Part shown: positions 51,339 through 62,084 of the stretch, one piece after another | Position numbering within the stretch: position 1 is the first letter of the stretch | Layout: every line of letters starts with the position of its first letter | From: Thaumasiovibrio sp047250365 | Lineage (GTDB): Bacteria > Pseudomonadota > Gammaproteobacteria > Enterobacterales > Vibrionaceae | Assembly (NCBI RefSeq): GCF_047250365.1 | Contig: NZ_JBLBVL010000007.1 | Coordinates: forward strand, 1 to 64,000 | DNA length: 64,000 nucleotides | Direction: 5' to 3' | Made by a program: the position numbers and the translations under genes | The notes under the pieces: generated by a model | What the model saw: only the letters and a program-made list of their open reading frames with translations | The model's database searches: none | What the model was told of the DNA's origin: nothing

Positions 51339-52712
51339 TTAGAACCAAGTTTCCATCTGCAATGCAAATAGGACTTCTCCGCCCTCTCCCATGGTCGCTG
51401 CATCAGGATCTGTGCTAATGGAGTACCCATTTAAGTTTTCACTCCAGTCAACATAACTCACAGCAAAACGCAGCTCTGGTCTGTCAAAAAAGCCTGTGCT
51501 GGTTGATAGCTTTAACGTAGGCGCTACCGTGGCTTTATAGAAACCACCACTGGCTTGTTCCGTTGCGTTATCCAAATCCATGTATTGCAATGAACCCTCG
51601 TAAACCATCTCAAAGTTCTCTGTAAACTCTTGAGCTAATCGAACGTTCAAAGAAGCCCAAGTAAACTCGTCATTCTTTTTAAGACGGTCTTGGCTATGCT
51701 CCGCCATTAACGCAGGCGCTAAACGCCAGTTGTTACCAATGCGAGTCACACCGTAGCTAAACAGACGAACGGCTTTTGCGTCATCCAGTAGACCACCATT
51801 GGAACCGATGCCTTTTAGCTCAGCACCTAGACCGCTACCAACTAACATACCCGTTTTAGAGAAGCCTTCCCTCAAACCAAAGAAGTTGTCTCCATGGTAC
51901 GCAAACATTGCGTGTACACCGCTTTCAGCAGCGCCATTTAGGCGGCTGTCATTGTCTGCTGAGGTCATGCCACTCAACATCACTTGCCATTGGCCAATAC
52001 GGTTATTCATGGTTGCAATATAGTTTTCTACATCTGTTGATGAGCTATCAATCTCACCAAAGTCTCGGCCATAGATAGAGAAATTCGCTTTCCAGTTGTC
52101 GCTCATCTGAACGTCGTAAACGCCCGCACCAGTACCTGATAAGAAGACAATATCCGAATCGACAAAGTGAATATCAAAATTGTCGCGATCGAATCGTTTA
52201 CCTGCCCAGAATGTTGCTTCAGAAAACGCCTCAGATTCAGAGAACATGCTCAGACGGTTCAATTCTGAATACACTTGTCGTACGTTCAACTGGCTTTCGC
52301 TGGCTGTCCACTCGTTATTTGTCTCAGTACTGTCGGCTAACATGATACGAAACAAGGCACTAGAACCATCATCTGCAAAGCGCTTATGAATCAAGTTCGC
52401 TTCAACGTAATGATCATCTTCTACACCAAGTCGTCCAACTGGCGCGCCAATGGCACCTGCAGCCGTCATATAAGGTCCTGTGCCTGTCGCGCCGTTTAGG
52501 TCATCGTTAATCAATAACCCAGAGCGTGCATAGCCGTGAAATTCAAACGAAGAAGCCTTTTCATTTGCTTCGGTAGAAACCTGCTCTGTTTGTACAACTC
52601 TTTGTTCTAATGCATTAATACGTTGCTCTAATGCTGCAACGTCTTCACTTGCTAATACCGATGTAGTCATTAGCCCCATTGTTACAGCAACCGCTAAAGT
52701 GTGTAGTTTCAT
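51339..52712 (-). CDS. scrY: Sucrose porin, LamB/ScrY family
   Basis: A 457-residue outer membrane porin. A signal peptide (about 22 residues, cut near VLA-SEDVA) is followed by a periplasmic coiled coil (VAALEQRINALEQRVVQTEQ), which is diagnostic of ScrY, and by an 18-strand LamB-type barrel (FEFHGYARSGLLINDD, then PVGRLGVEDDHYVEANLIHK, WAGKRFDRDNFDIHFVD) ending in an aromatic Phe. I use the Met at 52712; the longer frame lacks a signal peptide at its start. It lets sucrose cross the outer membrane. It is its own transcript with operator-like sites before it. Confidence 0.93.
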   Translation of the reverse strand: MKLHTLAVAVTMGLMTTSVLASEDVAALEQRINALEQRVVQTEQVSTEANEKASSFEFHGYARSGLLINDDLNGATGTGPYMTAAGAIGAPVGRLGVEDDHYVEANLIHKRFADDGSSALFRIMLADSTETNNEWTASESQLNVRQVYSELNRLSMFSESEAFSEATFWAGKRFDRDNFDIHFVDSDIVFLSGTGAGVYDVQMSDNWKANFSIYGRDFGEIDSSSTDVENYIATMNNRIGQWQVMLSGMTSADNDSRLNGAAESGVHAMFAYHGDNFFGLREGFSKTGMLVGSGLGAELKGIGSNGGLLDDAKAVRLFSYGVTRIGNNWRLAPALMAEHSQDRLKKNDEFTWASLNVRLAQEFTENFEMVYEGSLQYMDLDNATEQASGGFYKATVAPTLKLSTSTGFFDRPELRFAVSYVDWSENLNGYSISTDPDAATMGEGGEVLFALQMETWF

Positions 52713-52746
52713 TCTTATATTCTCACATTGATTGTTTTGGCTTGCT

Positions 52747-52758
52747 GCAAACGTTCCC
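52747..52758. promoter_or_regulatory. ScrR operator-like site, scrY proximal
   Basis: GCAAACGTTCCC, the exact reverse complement of the site at 50061, 35 bases before the scrY start. Confidence 0.7.
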
Positions 52759-52887
52759 AAAACAATTCGTAAGCGTATCTGAGCTTATAATTGTTGATGT
52801 ATAAGCCCTATTTTGAAGAAAAATAGAAATCAGTTGTATTGATTACTTCACTTTTTGTATCTGAACGGATGATATATCGATACTTTC

Positions 52888-52899
52888 GGGAACGTTACC
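52888..52899. promoter_or_regulatory. ScrR operator-like site, scrY distal
   Basis: GGGAACGTTACC, a match to the GGGAACGTT core of the other sites, about 180 bases before the scrY start. Two spaced sites would allow looping. Confidence 0.55.
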
Positions 52900-53075
52900 T
52901 TAAATGCGTGATTCTGATAAGTTTGTCACAAGTGAAGTTGATTCATGGGTGAAAAACACTGTATCGCGCACATCTGTCTCAATGAAGCATGTATCGAACA
53001 GCGATAAGAAAAGCTAACCTACACTTGGTAAGAAGGTACTGCGGGTTTTAATGGGCTTTGTTAATGATATGGACG

Positions 53076-53145
53076 CTTCCCAATGTTAGAAAAACCGGAT
53101 GAGTTCAACAAAACCCTGATGAAGGCGGTTAAGTCTATAAAGTAG
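53076..53145 (+). repeat. 67-bp direct repeat, right copy with the original stop
   Basis: Matches 45787-45853 with one mismatch and is followed by TAG (53143-53145), so it preserves the ancestral hydrolase end (...AVKSIK). It is a 3' gene remnant with no upstream part and marks the right boundary of the inserted sucrose cassette. Confidence 0.9.
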
Positions 53146-53206
53146 TAGCCAACTTAACTGATCCATTATATAAACCTTCTCCCACTTATCACATCAGGTC
53201 CCTTAA

Positions 53207-53938
53207 ATGTCGAAACCAGACTCATCTACAAATGAAATCGTTGATAATTTTGTTGCACCTGAGTGTCTGGCGCGGGTAGAGATCCTTTATCAAGATGATG
53301 ATATTTTATTGATCAATAAGCCGAGTGGTTTATTAAGTTTATCCGGTAAAAACCGGCTCAATTGGGATTCAGTGCATTACCGTTTAGTTAACGGTCAATG
53401 CGCTACCCAAGATCAAAAAGCGACGCTGGCTTTTGTGGATGCTAAATTACCCCATCGGCTAGATTTGGGAACGTCTGGCGTTATGGTGGTGGGGCTTAAC
53501 AACGCTGCATCTAAGAGCCTGAATCATCAGTTTCAAGCACGAACAGTGCAAAAGCGCTATCTGGCTATGCTAGCTGGGTGGGTTGACGCTGACAGTGGCC
53601 AAATCTCCGCCCCTATCGCTAAAGATAAAGCTCTGTTTCCCCGCGTAAAGATTTGCCACTGTACGGGGAAAAGTGCCACTAGTGACTATCAGGTCATTCG
53701 CCGCCTGGATAACCCGCCTCGAACGTTAGTGCAATACACCCCCATAACAGGTCGCACCCATCAATTACGGATCCATAGCCTTGAATTTGGTCACCCTATT
53801 TTAGGTTGTGATCTTTATAACAGCCTTGAAGCGAGTGACATCTCACCACGCTTAATGCTCCATGCCAGCGATATTTACTTCACTCACCCTGCCTCAGGCG
53901 AGCCTATCCATGGTCATAGTCCAAACCCATTTAAGTAA
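53207..53938 (+). CDS. RluA-family pseudouridine synthase
   Basis: A 243-residue RNA pseudouridine synthase. LLINKPSGLLSL opens the fold, LPHRLDLGTSGVMVVGL contains the catalytic Asp of the family (R-L-D), and TPITGRTHQLRIHSLEFGHP completes the active site. It lacks an S4 domain, so it resembles the short RluA/TruC group that modifies 23S rRNA or tRNA. The exact uridine cannot be told. AGGT lies about ten bases before the ATG. It was probably next to the hydrolase gene before the sucrose cassette came in. Confidence 0.87.
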   Translation: MSKPDSSTNEIVDNFVAPECLARVEILYQDDDILLINKPSGLLSLSGKNRLNWDSVHYRLVNGQCATQDQKATLAFVDAKLPHRLDLGTSGVMVVGLNNAASKSLNHQFQARTVQKRYLAMLAGWVDADSGQISAPIAKDKALFPRVKICHCTGKSATSDYQVIRRLDNPPRTLVQYTPITGRTHQLRIHSLEFGHPILGCDLYNSLEASDISPRLMLHASDIYFTHPASGEPIHGHSPNPFK

Positions 53939-54093
53939 TCAGTATCACGTCTATACGTTTTTGAGTTTGTACGCTCAAATCTTCACGCTTTCAGATTGAT
54001 GCTCAGATGAGATAACGTATCTTTTGCTCGTATACGTTTGTTTGTAGCGGCTCGTGTGAAGCCATTGCTGGAAGGAAATGCCAAGATACAAAA

Positions 54094-54119
54094 AAGCCGC
54101 TGATAAATCAGCGGCTTAT
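54094..54119. terminator. Bidirectional terminator before tRNA-Ser
   Basis: Perfect 11-bp arms AAGCCGCTGAT/ATCAGCGGCTT (54094-54104 with 54107-54117) with A and T tracts. It ends the RluA gene on one side and the tRNA on the other. Confidence 0.85.
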
Positions 54120-54131
54120 TCGTTTTGAAAG

Positions 54132-54222
54132 TGGCGGAGAGATAGGGATTTGAACCCTAGATACGCTATTAACGTATGCCGGTTTTCAAGACCGGTGCTT
54201 TCAACCACTCAGCCATCTCTCC
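54132..54222 (-). tRNA. tRNA-Ser (anticodon TGA)
   Basis: A 91-base class II tRNA including an encoded CCA end. The acceptor stem GGAGAGA pairs with TCTCTCC. The D arm has TGGCTGAGTGGTTGAAAG, the anticodon arm CCGGTCTTGAAAACCGG gives the anticodon TGA, a long variable arm (TACGTTAATAGCGTA) follows, and the T arm is TAGGGTTCAAATCCCTA. A strong promoter lies just upstream. A flanking-gene role as an integration site was considered, but no repeat of its 3' end was seen. Confidence 0.97.
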
Positions 54223-54529
54223 GTGTGGTGCGCATAATACCGATGAGGCACAACAGTGTCAAAGTAAAATTCACCTAAAACAGACTAAGTGGACACTAAA
54301 CCACCAAGACTGCGTTTGCAGCGTCATCATTGTGTATTTCACCATCAATATGACAACCTCAACATGGCAGCATAAGCAAATATCGTTTTTTTTCGTTATC
54401 TCCTATCACTATGATACAACTATTGATTTCCGTTTAAACCTATTTACGATTAGACATATTTTTTACGAAACCAACTGACCTCAAAACGGTCACAGTGGAC
54501 GAGCAAATTGTAAAAAGGGACAAACACCG
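54223..54529. other. Gap between tRNA-Ser and the MoxR operon
   Basis: About 300 bases with the tRNA promoter on one side and the presumed promoter of the MoxR/Bat operon on the other. No gene is supported. Confidence 0.5.
54234..54262 (-). promoter_or_regulatory. Promoter of tRNA-Ser
   Basis: On the minus strand: -35 TTGACA (54257-54262), a 17-base spacer and -10 TATTAT (54234-54239), followed by the discriminator GCGCACC. Near-consensus and of the stringent stable-RNA type, like the promoter at 41-76. Confidence 0.9.
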
Positions 54530-55498
54530 ATGACTACAGCATCACTAAATACAACGTTTCAGTCGTTAAACCGCTACCTAGAAACACAAGTAATTGGCCA
54601 GCCAGAACTGGTTAAGCAACTACTCATTGCTTTGCTCGCCGATGGGCATATCTTAGTGGAAGGTCCTCCAGGGCTAGCTAAAACACGGGCTGTAAAAGTT
54701 CTCGCCGATTGCATCGAAGGAAGCTTTCACCGCTTACAATTTACCCCCGACCTCTTGCCTGCTGATTTAACCGGTACCGATATTTATCGCCCTGAAACAG
54801 GCAGTTTTGAATTTCAATCGGGGCCAATCTTCCATTCGTTAGTTCTCGCTGATGAAATTAACCGTGCCCCAGCCAAAGTCCAAGCGGCGATGCTGGAAGC
54901 GATGGCTGAAAAGCAGATCACCGTCGGTAAAAAAACCTACCAACTCCCTGACTTGTTCTTAGTCATGGCGACACAAAACCCGATCGAACAAGAGGGGACA
55001 TACCCACTTCCCGAAGCGCAATTAGATCGCTTTTTATTACAATTGCAAGTCGATTACCCCAATGGCACCAGTGAGTTAGATATCTTACGCTTGAACCGTG
55101 GCGAAGCGTTGGGCTTAGAGAAACATGAGCCAGTGCATTTATCGCAACAATCCATCTTTGCCGCCCGCCAAGCAGCACTGCAATTGCACATGGCTGAAGA
55201 AGTCGAGCAATACATCATTCGCCTTGTCATGGCGACGCGTCAACCCAAAAAATATAGCGATGAATTAGCCAGTTGGTTACAACTTGGGGTCAGCCCACGC
55301 GCAACCCTTGCCCTTGATCGCTGCGCGCGTGCACATGCATGGCTCGATGGTCGCGATTTCGTCACCCCCGATGACGTGATGCAAATGGCCTACCCTGTTT
55401 TGCGTCACCGCTTACTGCGCAGTTATGAAGCACAAGCGGAAGGGATCAGCGCCGATCACATCATCGATAAACTTCTAACACTGGTAACTAGCGCATGA
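54530..55498 (+). CDS. MoxR-family AAA+ ATPase
   Basis: A 322-residue AAA+ ATPase of the MoxR group. Walker A GPPGLAKTRA (Lys near 51), Walker B VLADEINRAPAKVQAAML, sensor 1 MATQNPIEQEG and the C-terminal lid are intact. MoxR ATPases act as chaperones with von Willebrand A proteins encoded beside them. It opens a six-gene operon. Its stop overlaps the start of the DUF58 gene by 4 bases. Confidence 0.93.
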   Translation: MTTASLNTTFQSLNRYLETQVIGQPELVKQLLIALLADGHILVEGPPGLAKTRAVKVLADCIEGSFHRLQFTPDLLPADLTGTDIYRPETGSFEFQSGPIFHSLVLADEINRAPAKVQAAMLEAMAEKQITVGKKTYQLPDLFLVMATQNPIEQEGTYPLPEAQLDRFLLQLQVDYPNGTSELDILRLNRGEALGLEKHEPVHLSQQSIFAARQAALQLHMAEEVEQYIIRLVMATRQPKKYSDELASWLQLGVSPRATLALDRCARAHAWLDGRDFVTPDDVMQMAYPVLRHRLLRSYEAQAEGISADHIIDKLLTLVTSA

Positions 55499-56403
55499 AA
55501 CTCCCCGCCCATAGTGATGGCATAAATCTGTCGCTGGCCGAGCTTATGCACTACCAACGGCAATCAATACGCTGGCTTCCGCCAGCACTGAGTATTTGGT
55601 CTCACCTTAGTGGCCAGCACCAAAGCCGCAAGAAAGGCCGAGGTATGGACTTTGCCGAAGTTCGCCCCTATCAACAAGGGGATGATATTCGCTCAATTGA
55701 TTGGCGAGTCACAGCGCGAACCGGTAAACCACATACCAAGCTGTTTGCTGAAGAACGCGAATGCCCAGTCATGCTGGTCGTTGACCTCTCCAGTACGATG
55801 CAATTTGGTTCAACCTTACTGTATAAATCGGTGCAAGCAGCCCATCTTGCGAGCCTTCTTTGCTGGCTGACCGTCGCACAAAAAGATCGCATTGGCGGCA
55901 TGGTAATTGGAGCAACACAGTTACAAGAGTGTAAGCCAACCGCCCGCCAGCAAGGCGCATTACAACTCTTAAATATGCTAAGAGCAGTGCATTTACCGGA
56001 TGAAAATAGCGCTGTTGTTGAGCGTAATTTACAACAAAAAGCATTGCGCCAATTACATCAGCTCTGCCCTAAAGGCAGTGATATCATTGTGATCAGTGAC
56101 TTTAGTCAGCTAAATACGGCGCATATCCAACACTACAAACAACTGAGCCAACATAATCGGCTAACACTGATGAATATCTATGACCCACTAGAGCGAGGAG
56201 AGACAAGTTATCGTGGTAACAGTTGGCTCAGTGATCTGTCGAAAACCCTTAACGTCAGTTTCGCTAACGCTAACACCCGCAGTGCGCTAGCTAACCACTT
56301 TAATGCTCATTGCGATCAGTTGACCCAACTCGCCCGTCAGTTAAAAGCGCCGCTTTACTCGGTTTCGGCAGGTCAACCATTGCTTGAGCAGCTCGGAGGA
56401 TAA
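55495..56403 (+). CDS. DUF58 protein (vWA-like)
   Basis: A 302-residue DUF58 protein. The hallmark GRGMDFAEVRPYQQGDDIRS, followed by IDWRVTARTGKPHTKLFAEE, is perfect. The vWA-like part carries DLSSTMQFG, a D-x-S-x-T metal site, and DIIVISDFSQLN. The family partners with MoxR ATPases and has a role in envelope or stress functions. Coupled to moxR by an ATGA overlap and to the next gene by a one-base gap. Confidence 0.9.
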   Translation: MKLPAHSDGINLSLAELMHYQRQSIRWLPPALSIWSHLSGQHQSRKKGRGMDFAEVRPYQQGDDIRSIDWRVTARTGKPHTKLFAEERECPVMLVVDLSSTMQFGSTLLYKSVQAAHLASLLCWLTVAQKDRIGGMVIGATQLQECKPTARQQGALQLLNMLRAVHLPDENSAVVERNLQQKALRQLHQLCPKGSDIIVISDFSQLNTAHIQHYKQLSQHNRLTLMNIYDPLERGETSYRGNSWLSDLSKTLNVSFANANTRSALANHFNAHCDQLTQLARQLKAPLYSVSAGQPLLEQLGG

Positions 56404-56404
56404 A

Positions 56405-56902
56405 ATGGACAATGCATTACCTCTCGATCCAATTATTGTCGGAAAGGCGCCTAGCCTATGGCCGTTACCCGTCGCTTTCTGGTGTATCACGTTACTGTGT
56501 GTTATTGCTATCGTCGCTGTAATTCGATGGGCTTTAAAGCGCCAGCGTGCAAACAAAGCTCGCCGAGAAGCCTTAGCCCAGTTGCACCAATTATCACTCA
56601 GCAAGCAACCTAACCTATCCGCACTCAATAGCCTATTACGCCGCACGGCACTAAGCTACTTTGCGCGTGAAGAAGTGGCGCCTCTGCACGGTGAAGCTTG
56701 GTTAGCGTGGCTTGATCAACAAGTGCCAAATAAACAACTGGCGTCCTCCACCTTTTCAGACCTACAAGCCGTATGGTTGCAAGGCCTCTATACCACCCAA
56801 CCGCTAGATAGTAATACATGGCAAACTTGCCTTGCTACAGCAATAGACTGGACGACATCATTCTCAATTCCCAAAACACCAAGGAGGAGGACGGATGTTT
56901 AG
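56405..56902 (+). CDS. DUF4381 membrane protein
   Basis: A 165-residue protein with one membrane helix (about 20-45, LWPLPVAFWCITLLCVIAIV) and a cytoplasmic domain with helical repeats (REALAQLHQL, LLRRTALSYFAREEVAPLHG). This matches DUF4381, always found between DUF58 and BatA genes in this operon type. GGAGGATAAA precedes the start at 56405. Its end overlaps the next gene by 8 bases. Confidence 0.85.
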   Translation: MDNALPLDPIIVGKAPSLWPLPVAFWCITLLCVIAIVAVIRWALKRQRANKARREALAQLHQLSLSKQPNLSALNSLLRRTALSYFAREEVAPLHGEAWLAWLDQQVPNKQLASSTFSDLQAVWLQGLYTTQPLDSNTWQTCLATAIDWTTSFSIPKTPRRRTDV

Positions 56903-57852
56903 CTTTAGTTATGTCTGGTTTTGGTTGCTGTTGCCTCTCCCTCTCGTTATCCGCTTTACCTTAACAGCAGTAAAGCCCGAGCAGTCAGTACGACTCGCTC
57001 AACTCCCTGCTGAACTCACAAAAGTGGATCGACAACCACGTCTACCCGCCGCACTGCTTATTATCTGTTGGGGGTGTGTGGTTGCCGCATTAGCCCGCCC
57101 CATTTGGGAAGGTGAGCCTATTGCGATTCCATCTGAGCACCGAGACATCATGCTAGTGGTCGACCTGTCAGGTTCAATGGACATACAAGATATGCAAGGA
57201 CAGCATGGACGTGCAATTGATCGTCTAAGTGCAGTTAAAGAAGTATTAAGCGACTTTGTTGCGACTCGCCATGGTGATCGCCTTGGACTCGTCGTATTTG
57301 CCGATCACGGCTATCTGCATACACCACTTACGCTAGATATCAGCAGCCTGCAGACGCAAATCAATCAATTAACCCTTGGGCTTGTCGGGCAAATGACCGC
57401 AATTGGAGAAGGTATCGCCATTGCGACGAAAACCTTTATTGAAAGCGATGCGCCACAACGAGTAATGATCTTACTCAGTGATGGCGGCAATACCGCCGGT
57501 GTCATTGAACCTATCGAAGCCGCTGATCTGGCGGCGCAAAGCGATGTGACGATTTACAGTGTTGGAGTTGGCGCTGAAGAGATGCAGGTTCGTCGCCTCT
57601 TTAGTGTTGAAACGGTCAATCCTGCTTGGGATTTAGATGAAGCGACCTTAACCGAGGTAGCCGAAATGACTAACGGGCAATATTTTCGCGCTCGCAACAA
57701 AGATGAATTAAGTCAAATCTATCAACTCATTGATCAGCTAGAACCCATCTCTGAAACCAGTCAGGTTTGGCGCCCACGCCGTGATCTGTTTATGTATCCA
57801 CTTAGCGCCGCCTTGGCAGCCTTCATGATTTTACTGATCGCGAGGAGACGTT

Positions 57853-57860
<8 letters not shown>
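56895..57860 (+). CDS. BatA-type von Willebrand A membrane protein
   Basis: A 321-residue protein anchored by N-terminal helices (5-25 and 53-72) and a C-terminal helix. The large vWA domain has an intact MIDAS: VVDLSGSMD (Asp90, Ser92, Ser94), the Thr in HTPLTLD and the Asp in ILLSDGGN. It should bind a divalent metal and a partner protein at the membrane face. AGGAGG stands 6 bases before the start. The Bat proteins were named for Bacteroides aerotolerance; the role in Vibrio-type bacteria is not proven. Confidence 0.9.
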
Positions 57861-59691
<1,831 letters not shown>

Positions 59692-59698
59692 CTCGATA

Positions 59699-61273
59699 AT
59701 GAAGAGAACTTTACTTTTAATCCTTTGTTTACTGGTACCCAGCGCGGCCTTCAGTGAAGAAAAAAGCGCCATTGCTACCGTTTCAACCAATTTAGTGGCA
59801 CTGAACGAGCCATTTCAGCTAACGATTACAGTCAATGATAGTGTTAACCCTCGCAGCCTCGACTTGAGCCCTTTGGCGGACGGGTTTGCCACCGGTGCGC
59901 TGCAGCAAGGCTCTCGCAGCTATAACAATAATGGTCATGTTACCCGTCAAACGACGGTTAGTTTACCTGTCGCGGTAATCGATGAAACCGTGACAGAGAT
60001 CCCTCCTCTCACCATCGCGGGATTAACCACACAAGCTATCGCCTTGGATGTCAGAGCCAATATTGAAGATGCCAATCGTGACCAGCATGATGTCCAACTC
60101 AATACCCACATTGAAGCAACCTCGCTGTATCCCCAACAGAGTACACTGTATACCGTCCAACTACTGATAGCGGTGCCGATTGAGAACTACACTATCATCC
60201 CACCACACGGCGAAGGGGTCTCTGTCGAGCAATACGGCGAAGATAAGCAGTACACCACAACTGTAAATGGTCGTAACGTGGTTATCTTTGAACGTCAATA
60301 CCGCCTTACCCCGAGCCAAACGGGTATCACGCACCTACAAGGCGCACAGCTTAAAGGGGATATTATTCGCACCGCAAGAAGGGGCTTTGGCAGCAGTGTG
60401 GCTTTCCCTGTCGAGCGACAAGGCGAAACAGTCGAGCTTACCGTGCACCCCATTCCAGAAAGTTATGAAGGTGTTTGGCTACCCACGCCTTCGCTAACAC
60501 TGGCTCAAGACTGGTTACCAGAAACACAAACACTTGCTTCTGGTGATGCGCTAACCCGCGAGATCCAACTCTCGATTGCTGGTGTCTCTCCGGCAGACTT
60601 CCCCGCGATTGTTATCAACTACCCTAATAGCGTCAGTGTTTATGATGAACGCCCGAGTTATACCACTGATAACGGCGTGACAACGATGTCGTTAAAACAG
60701 GTCATCATTCCACGTCAATCGGGCGAGTTAACTCTACCAGGGCTGAGCGTTAATTGGTGGAACAGTGATACGCACCAACAAGAAACGGCGTCACTTGCTC
60801 CCTTCACCCTGACGGTTACTCCATCCCTCATTGCGAAAGATGAATCCGATATAGCAGAGGTCGACCTCCCTATTGCCAACAACACCATTGTTGAGGTCAA
60901 TGACCCCGGCATCTGGCCACTACTCACATCGTTATTCGCCACATTGTGGTTACTGACCTTAGGCATATGGTGGAAGACTCATCGCCTCCATCGCGCCGTC
61001 TCGCAACATCCACAACTTGCTAACACAGCGCTAGATACTACCTTCGCCGCTGCATTGAAATCAGGCGACAGCATGAAAATTCAGCGTGCATGGTCTACTT
61101 GCCCAGCGCACATTCGCCAGCATTGCCAACCCGCGATGCAGGCCTACCTTGCGAGTATCTATGGCAAACAAAGCAACAACAGTACTGATACGCTTACTGC
61201 GCTGCAGACGGCCTATCAAACAACACCAAATAACGTCCCCCAAGAGGAAGCCCTAGCGCCGCTAGTGCCGTAA
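59699..61273 (+). CDS. BatD/oxygen tolerance protein
   Basis: A 524-residue exported membrane protein of the BatD family. A signal peptide (about 19 residues, cut near AFS-EEK) is followed by repeated beta-sandwich domains (VSTNLVALNEPFQLTITVND) and one C-terminal membrane helix (about 415-440, WPLLTSLFATLWLLTLGIWW) with a short cytoplasmic part. I start at MKRTLLLI (59699), 7 bases after the batBC stop. It is the last gene of the operon; a perfect palindrome follows. Confidence 0.87.
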   Translation: MKRTLLLILCLLVPSAAFSEEKSAIATVSTNLVALNEPFQLTITVNDSVNPRSLDLSPLADGFATGALQQGSRSYNNNGHVTRQTTVSLPVAVIDETVTEIPPLTIAGLTTQAIALDVRANIEDANRDQHDVQLNTHIEATSLYPQQSTLYTVQLLIAVPIENYTIIPPHGEGVSVEQYGEDKQYTTTVNGRNVVIFERQYRLTPSQTGITHLQGAQLKGDIIRTARRGFGSSVAFPVERQGETVELTVHPIPESYEGVWLPTPSLTLAQDWLPETQTLASGDALTREIQLSIAGVSPADFPAIVINYPNSVSVYDERPSYTTDNGVTTMSLKQVIIPRQSGELTLPGLSVNWWNSDTHQQETASLAPFTLTVTPSLIAKDESDIAEVDLPIANNTIVEVNDPGIWPLLTSLFATLWLLTLGIWWKTHRLHRAVSQHPQLANTALDTTFAAALKSGDSMKIQRAWSTCPAHIRQHCQPAMQAYLASIYGKQSNNSTDTLTALQTAYQTTPNNVPQEEALAPLVP

Positions 61274-61288
61274 GCTTCGCGATTAAAA

Positions 61289-61320
61289 CGCAGTTGAAGT
61301 AATTACTTCAACTGCGCCTC
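61289..61320. terminator. 28-bp palindrome between batD and ugpQ
   Basis: A perfect palindrome CGCAGTTGAAGTAA/TTACTTCAACTGCG (61289-61316) between the convergent batD and ugpQ. TTTT follows on the minus strand, so it best serves ugpQ. Confidence 0.8.
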
Positions 61321-61334
61321 TTTACCTGAAAAAA

Positions 61335-62045
61335 TTATCCAATAAAACGATTGGGGAAATCACTGAACACCGCATCTAAGTTATTAAGATGCTTAAGTCG
61401 ACGAGGGTTATTAACGGTATAACTCCAAACTTGATAACCAGCTTGCTTTAGCTGCTCGACATCACGCTTCGCCAGCCGGCGAAAATTCAAATGACAACTA
61501 AACGCCCCTATCTCTTTGAGCAATTGCCAGTCTCTTTTACGCAGACGCTCACTTAATACACCAAGCTTATATCCCGGGCAGTTCTGGTGTAGTTGTCGCA
61601 TAATACCGTGACTAAAGCTCGATAGAATGATCTTATCTTGAGGCAACGGGCAATTATCAAGCTGTGCTTTCAATTGGGTCGCAACCTTTGCTACGTCGTG
61701 CTTATCGACCTTAACCTCAATATTTAAGCCAACACCATGCGCCACGGCTAACTCGATCAGCTCTTGCAAGGTAAAGATAGGCTCACCTTTAAACTCGGGA
61801 GAAAACCAGCCACCGAAATCAAACTGACGTAGCTCCTCTAAGGTATAACTATCGAGTCGACCTTTGCCATCACTGCAGCGATTAATCGTGTGGTCGTGGC
61901 AAACAACGAGAATATTGTCCTTAGTTGGTTGGACATCAATTTCCACCCATTGTAAGCCAAGTTCAATGGCGGCTTGAATGCTGGCCTTGGTATTTTCAGG
62001 GTAAAGTCCTGCCACACCTCGGTGACCGACAATCATTGGGGACAT
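61335..62045 (-). CDS. ugpQ: Glycerophosphodiester phosphodiesterase
   Basis: A 236-residue GDPD-family enzyme of the cytosolic UgpQ type, which hydrolyses glycerophosphodiesters to glycerol-3-phosphate and an alcohol. The catalytic segment VGHRGVAGLYPENTKASI holds His-Arg and Glu-Asn-Thr, WVEIDVQPTKD holds the metal ligands, and CHDHTINRCSDGKG the second His. No signal peptide is present. I start at the ATG 62045 with AGAGGAA 7 bases upstream (a GTG two codons earlier is also possible). It is the last gene of the ugp-type block, after a DeoR repressor. Confidence 0.92.
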   Translation of the reverse strand: MSPMIVGHRGVAGLYPENTKASIQAAIELGLQWVEIDVQPTKDNILVVCHDHTINRCSDGKGRLDSYTLEELRQFDFGGWFSPEFKGEPIFTLQELIELAVAHGVGLNIEVKVDKHDVAKVATQLKAQLDNCPLPQDKIILSSFSHGIMRQLHQNCPGYKLGVLSERLRKRDWQLLKEIGAFSCHLNFRRLAKRDVEQLKQAGYQVWSYTVNNPRRLKHLNNLDAVFSDFPNRFIG

Positions 62046-62084
62046 TATCACTTCCTCTTAAATGCACATTAGTTATGCGCCAGT

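Noticed and set aside
54132..54222. tRNA-Ser as an attachment site for a mobile element
   Set aside because: No second copy of the tRNA 3' end and no integrase were seen in the window.
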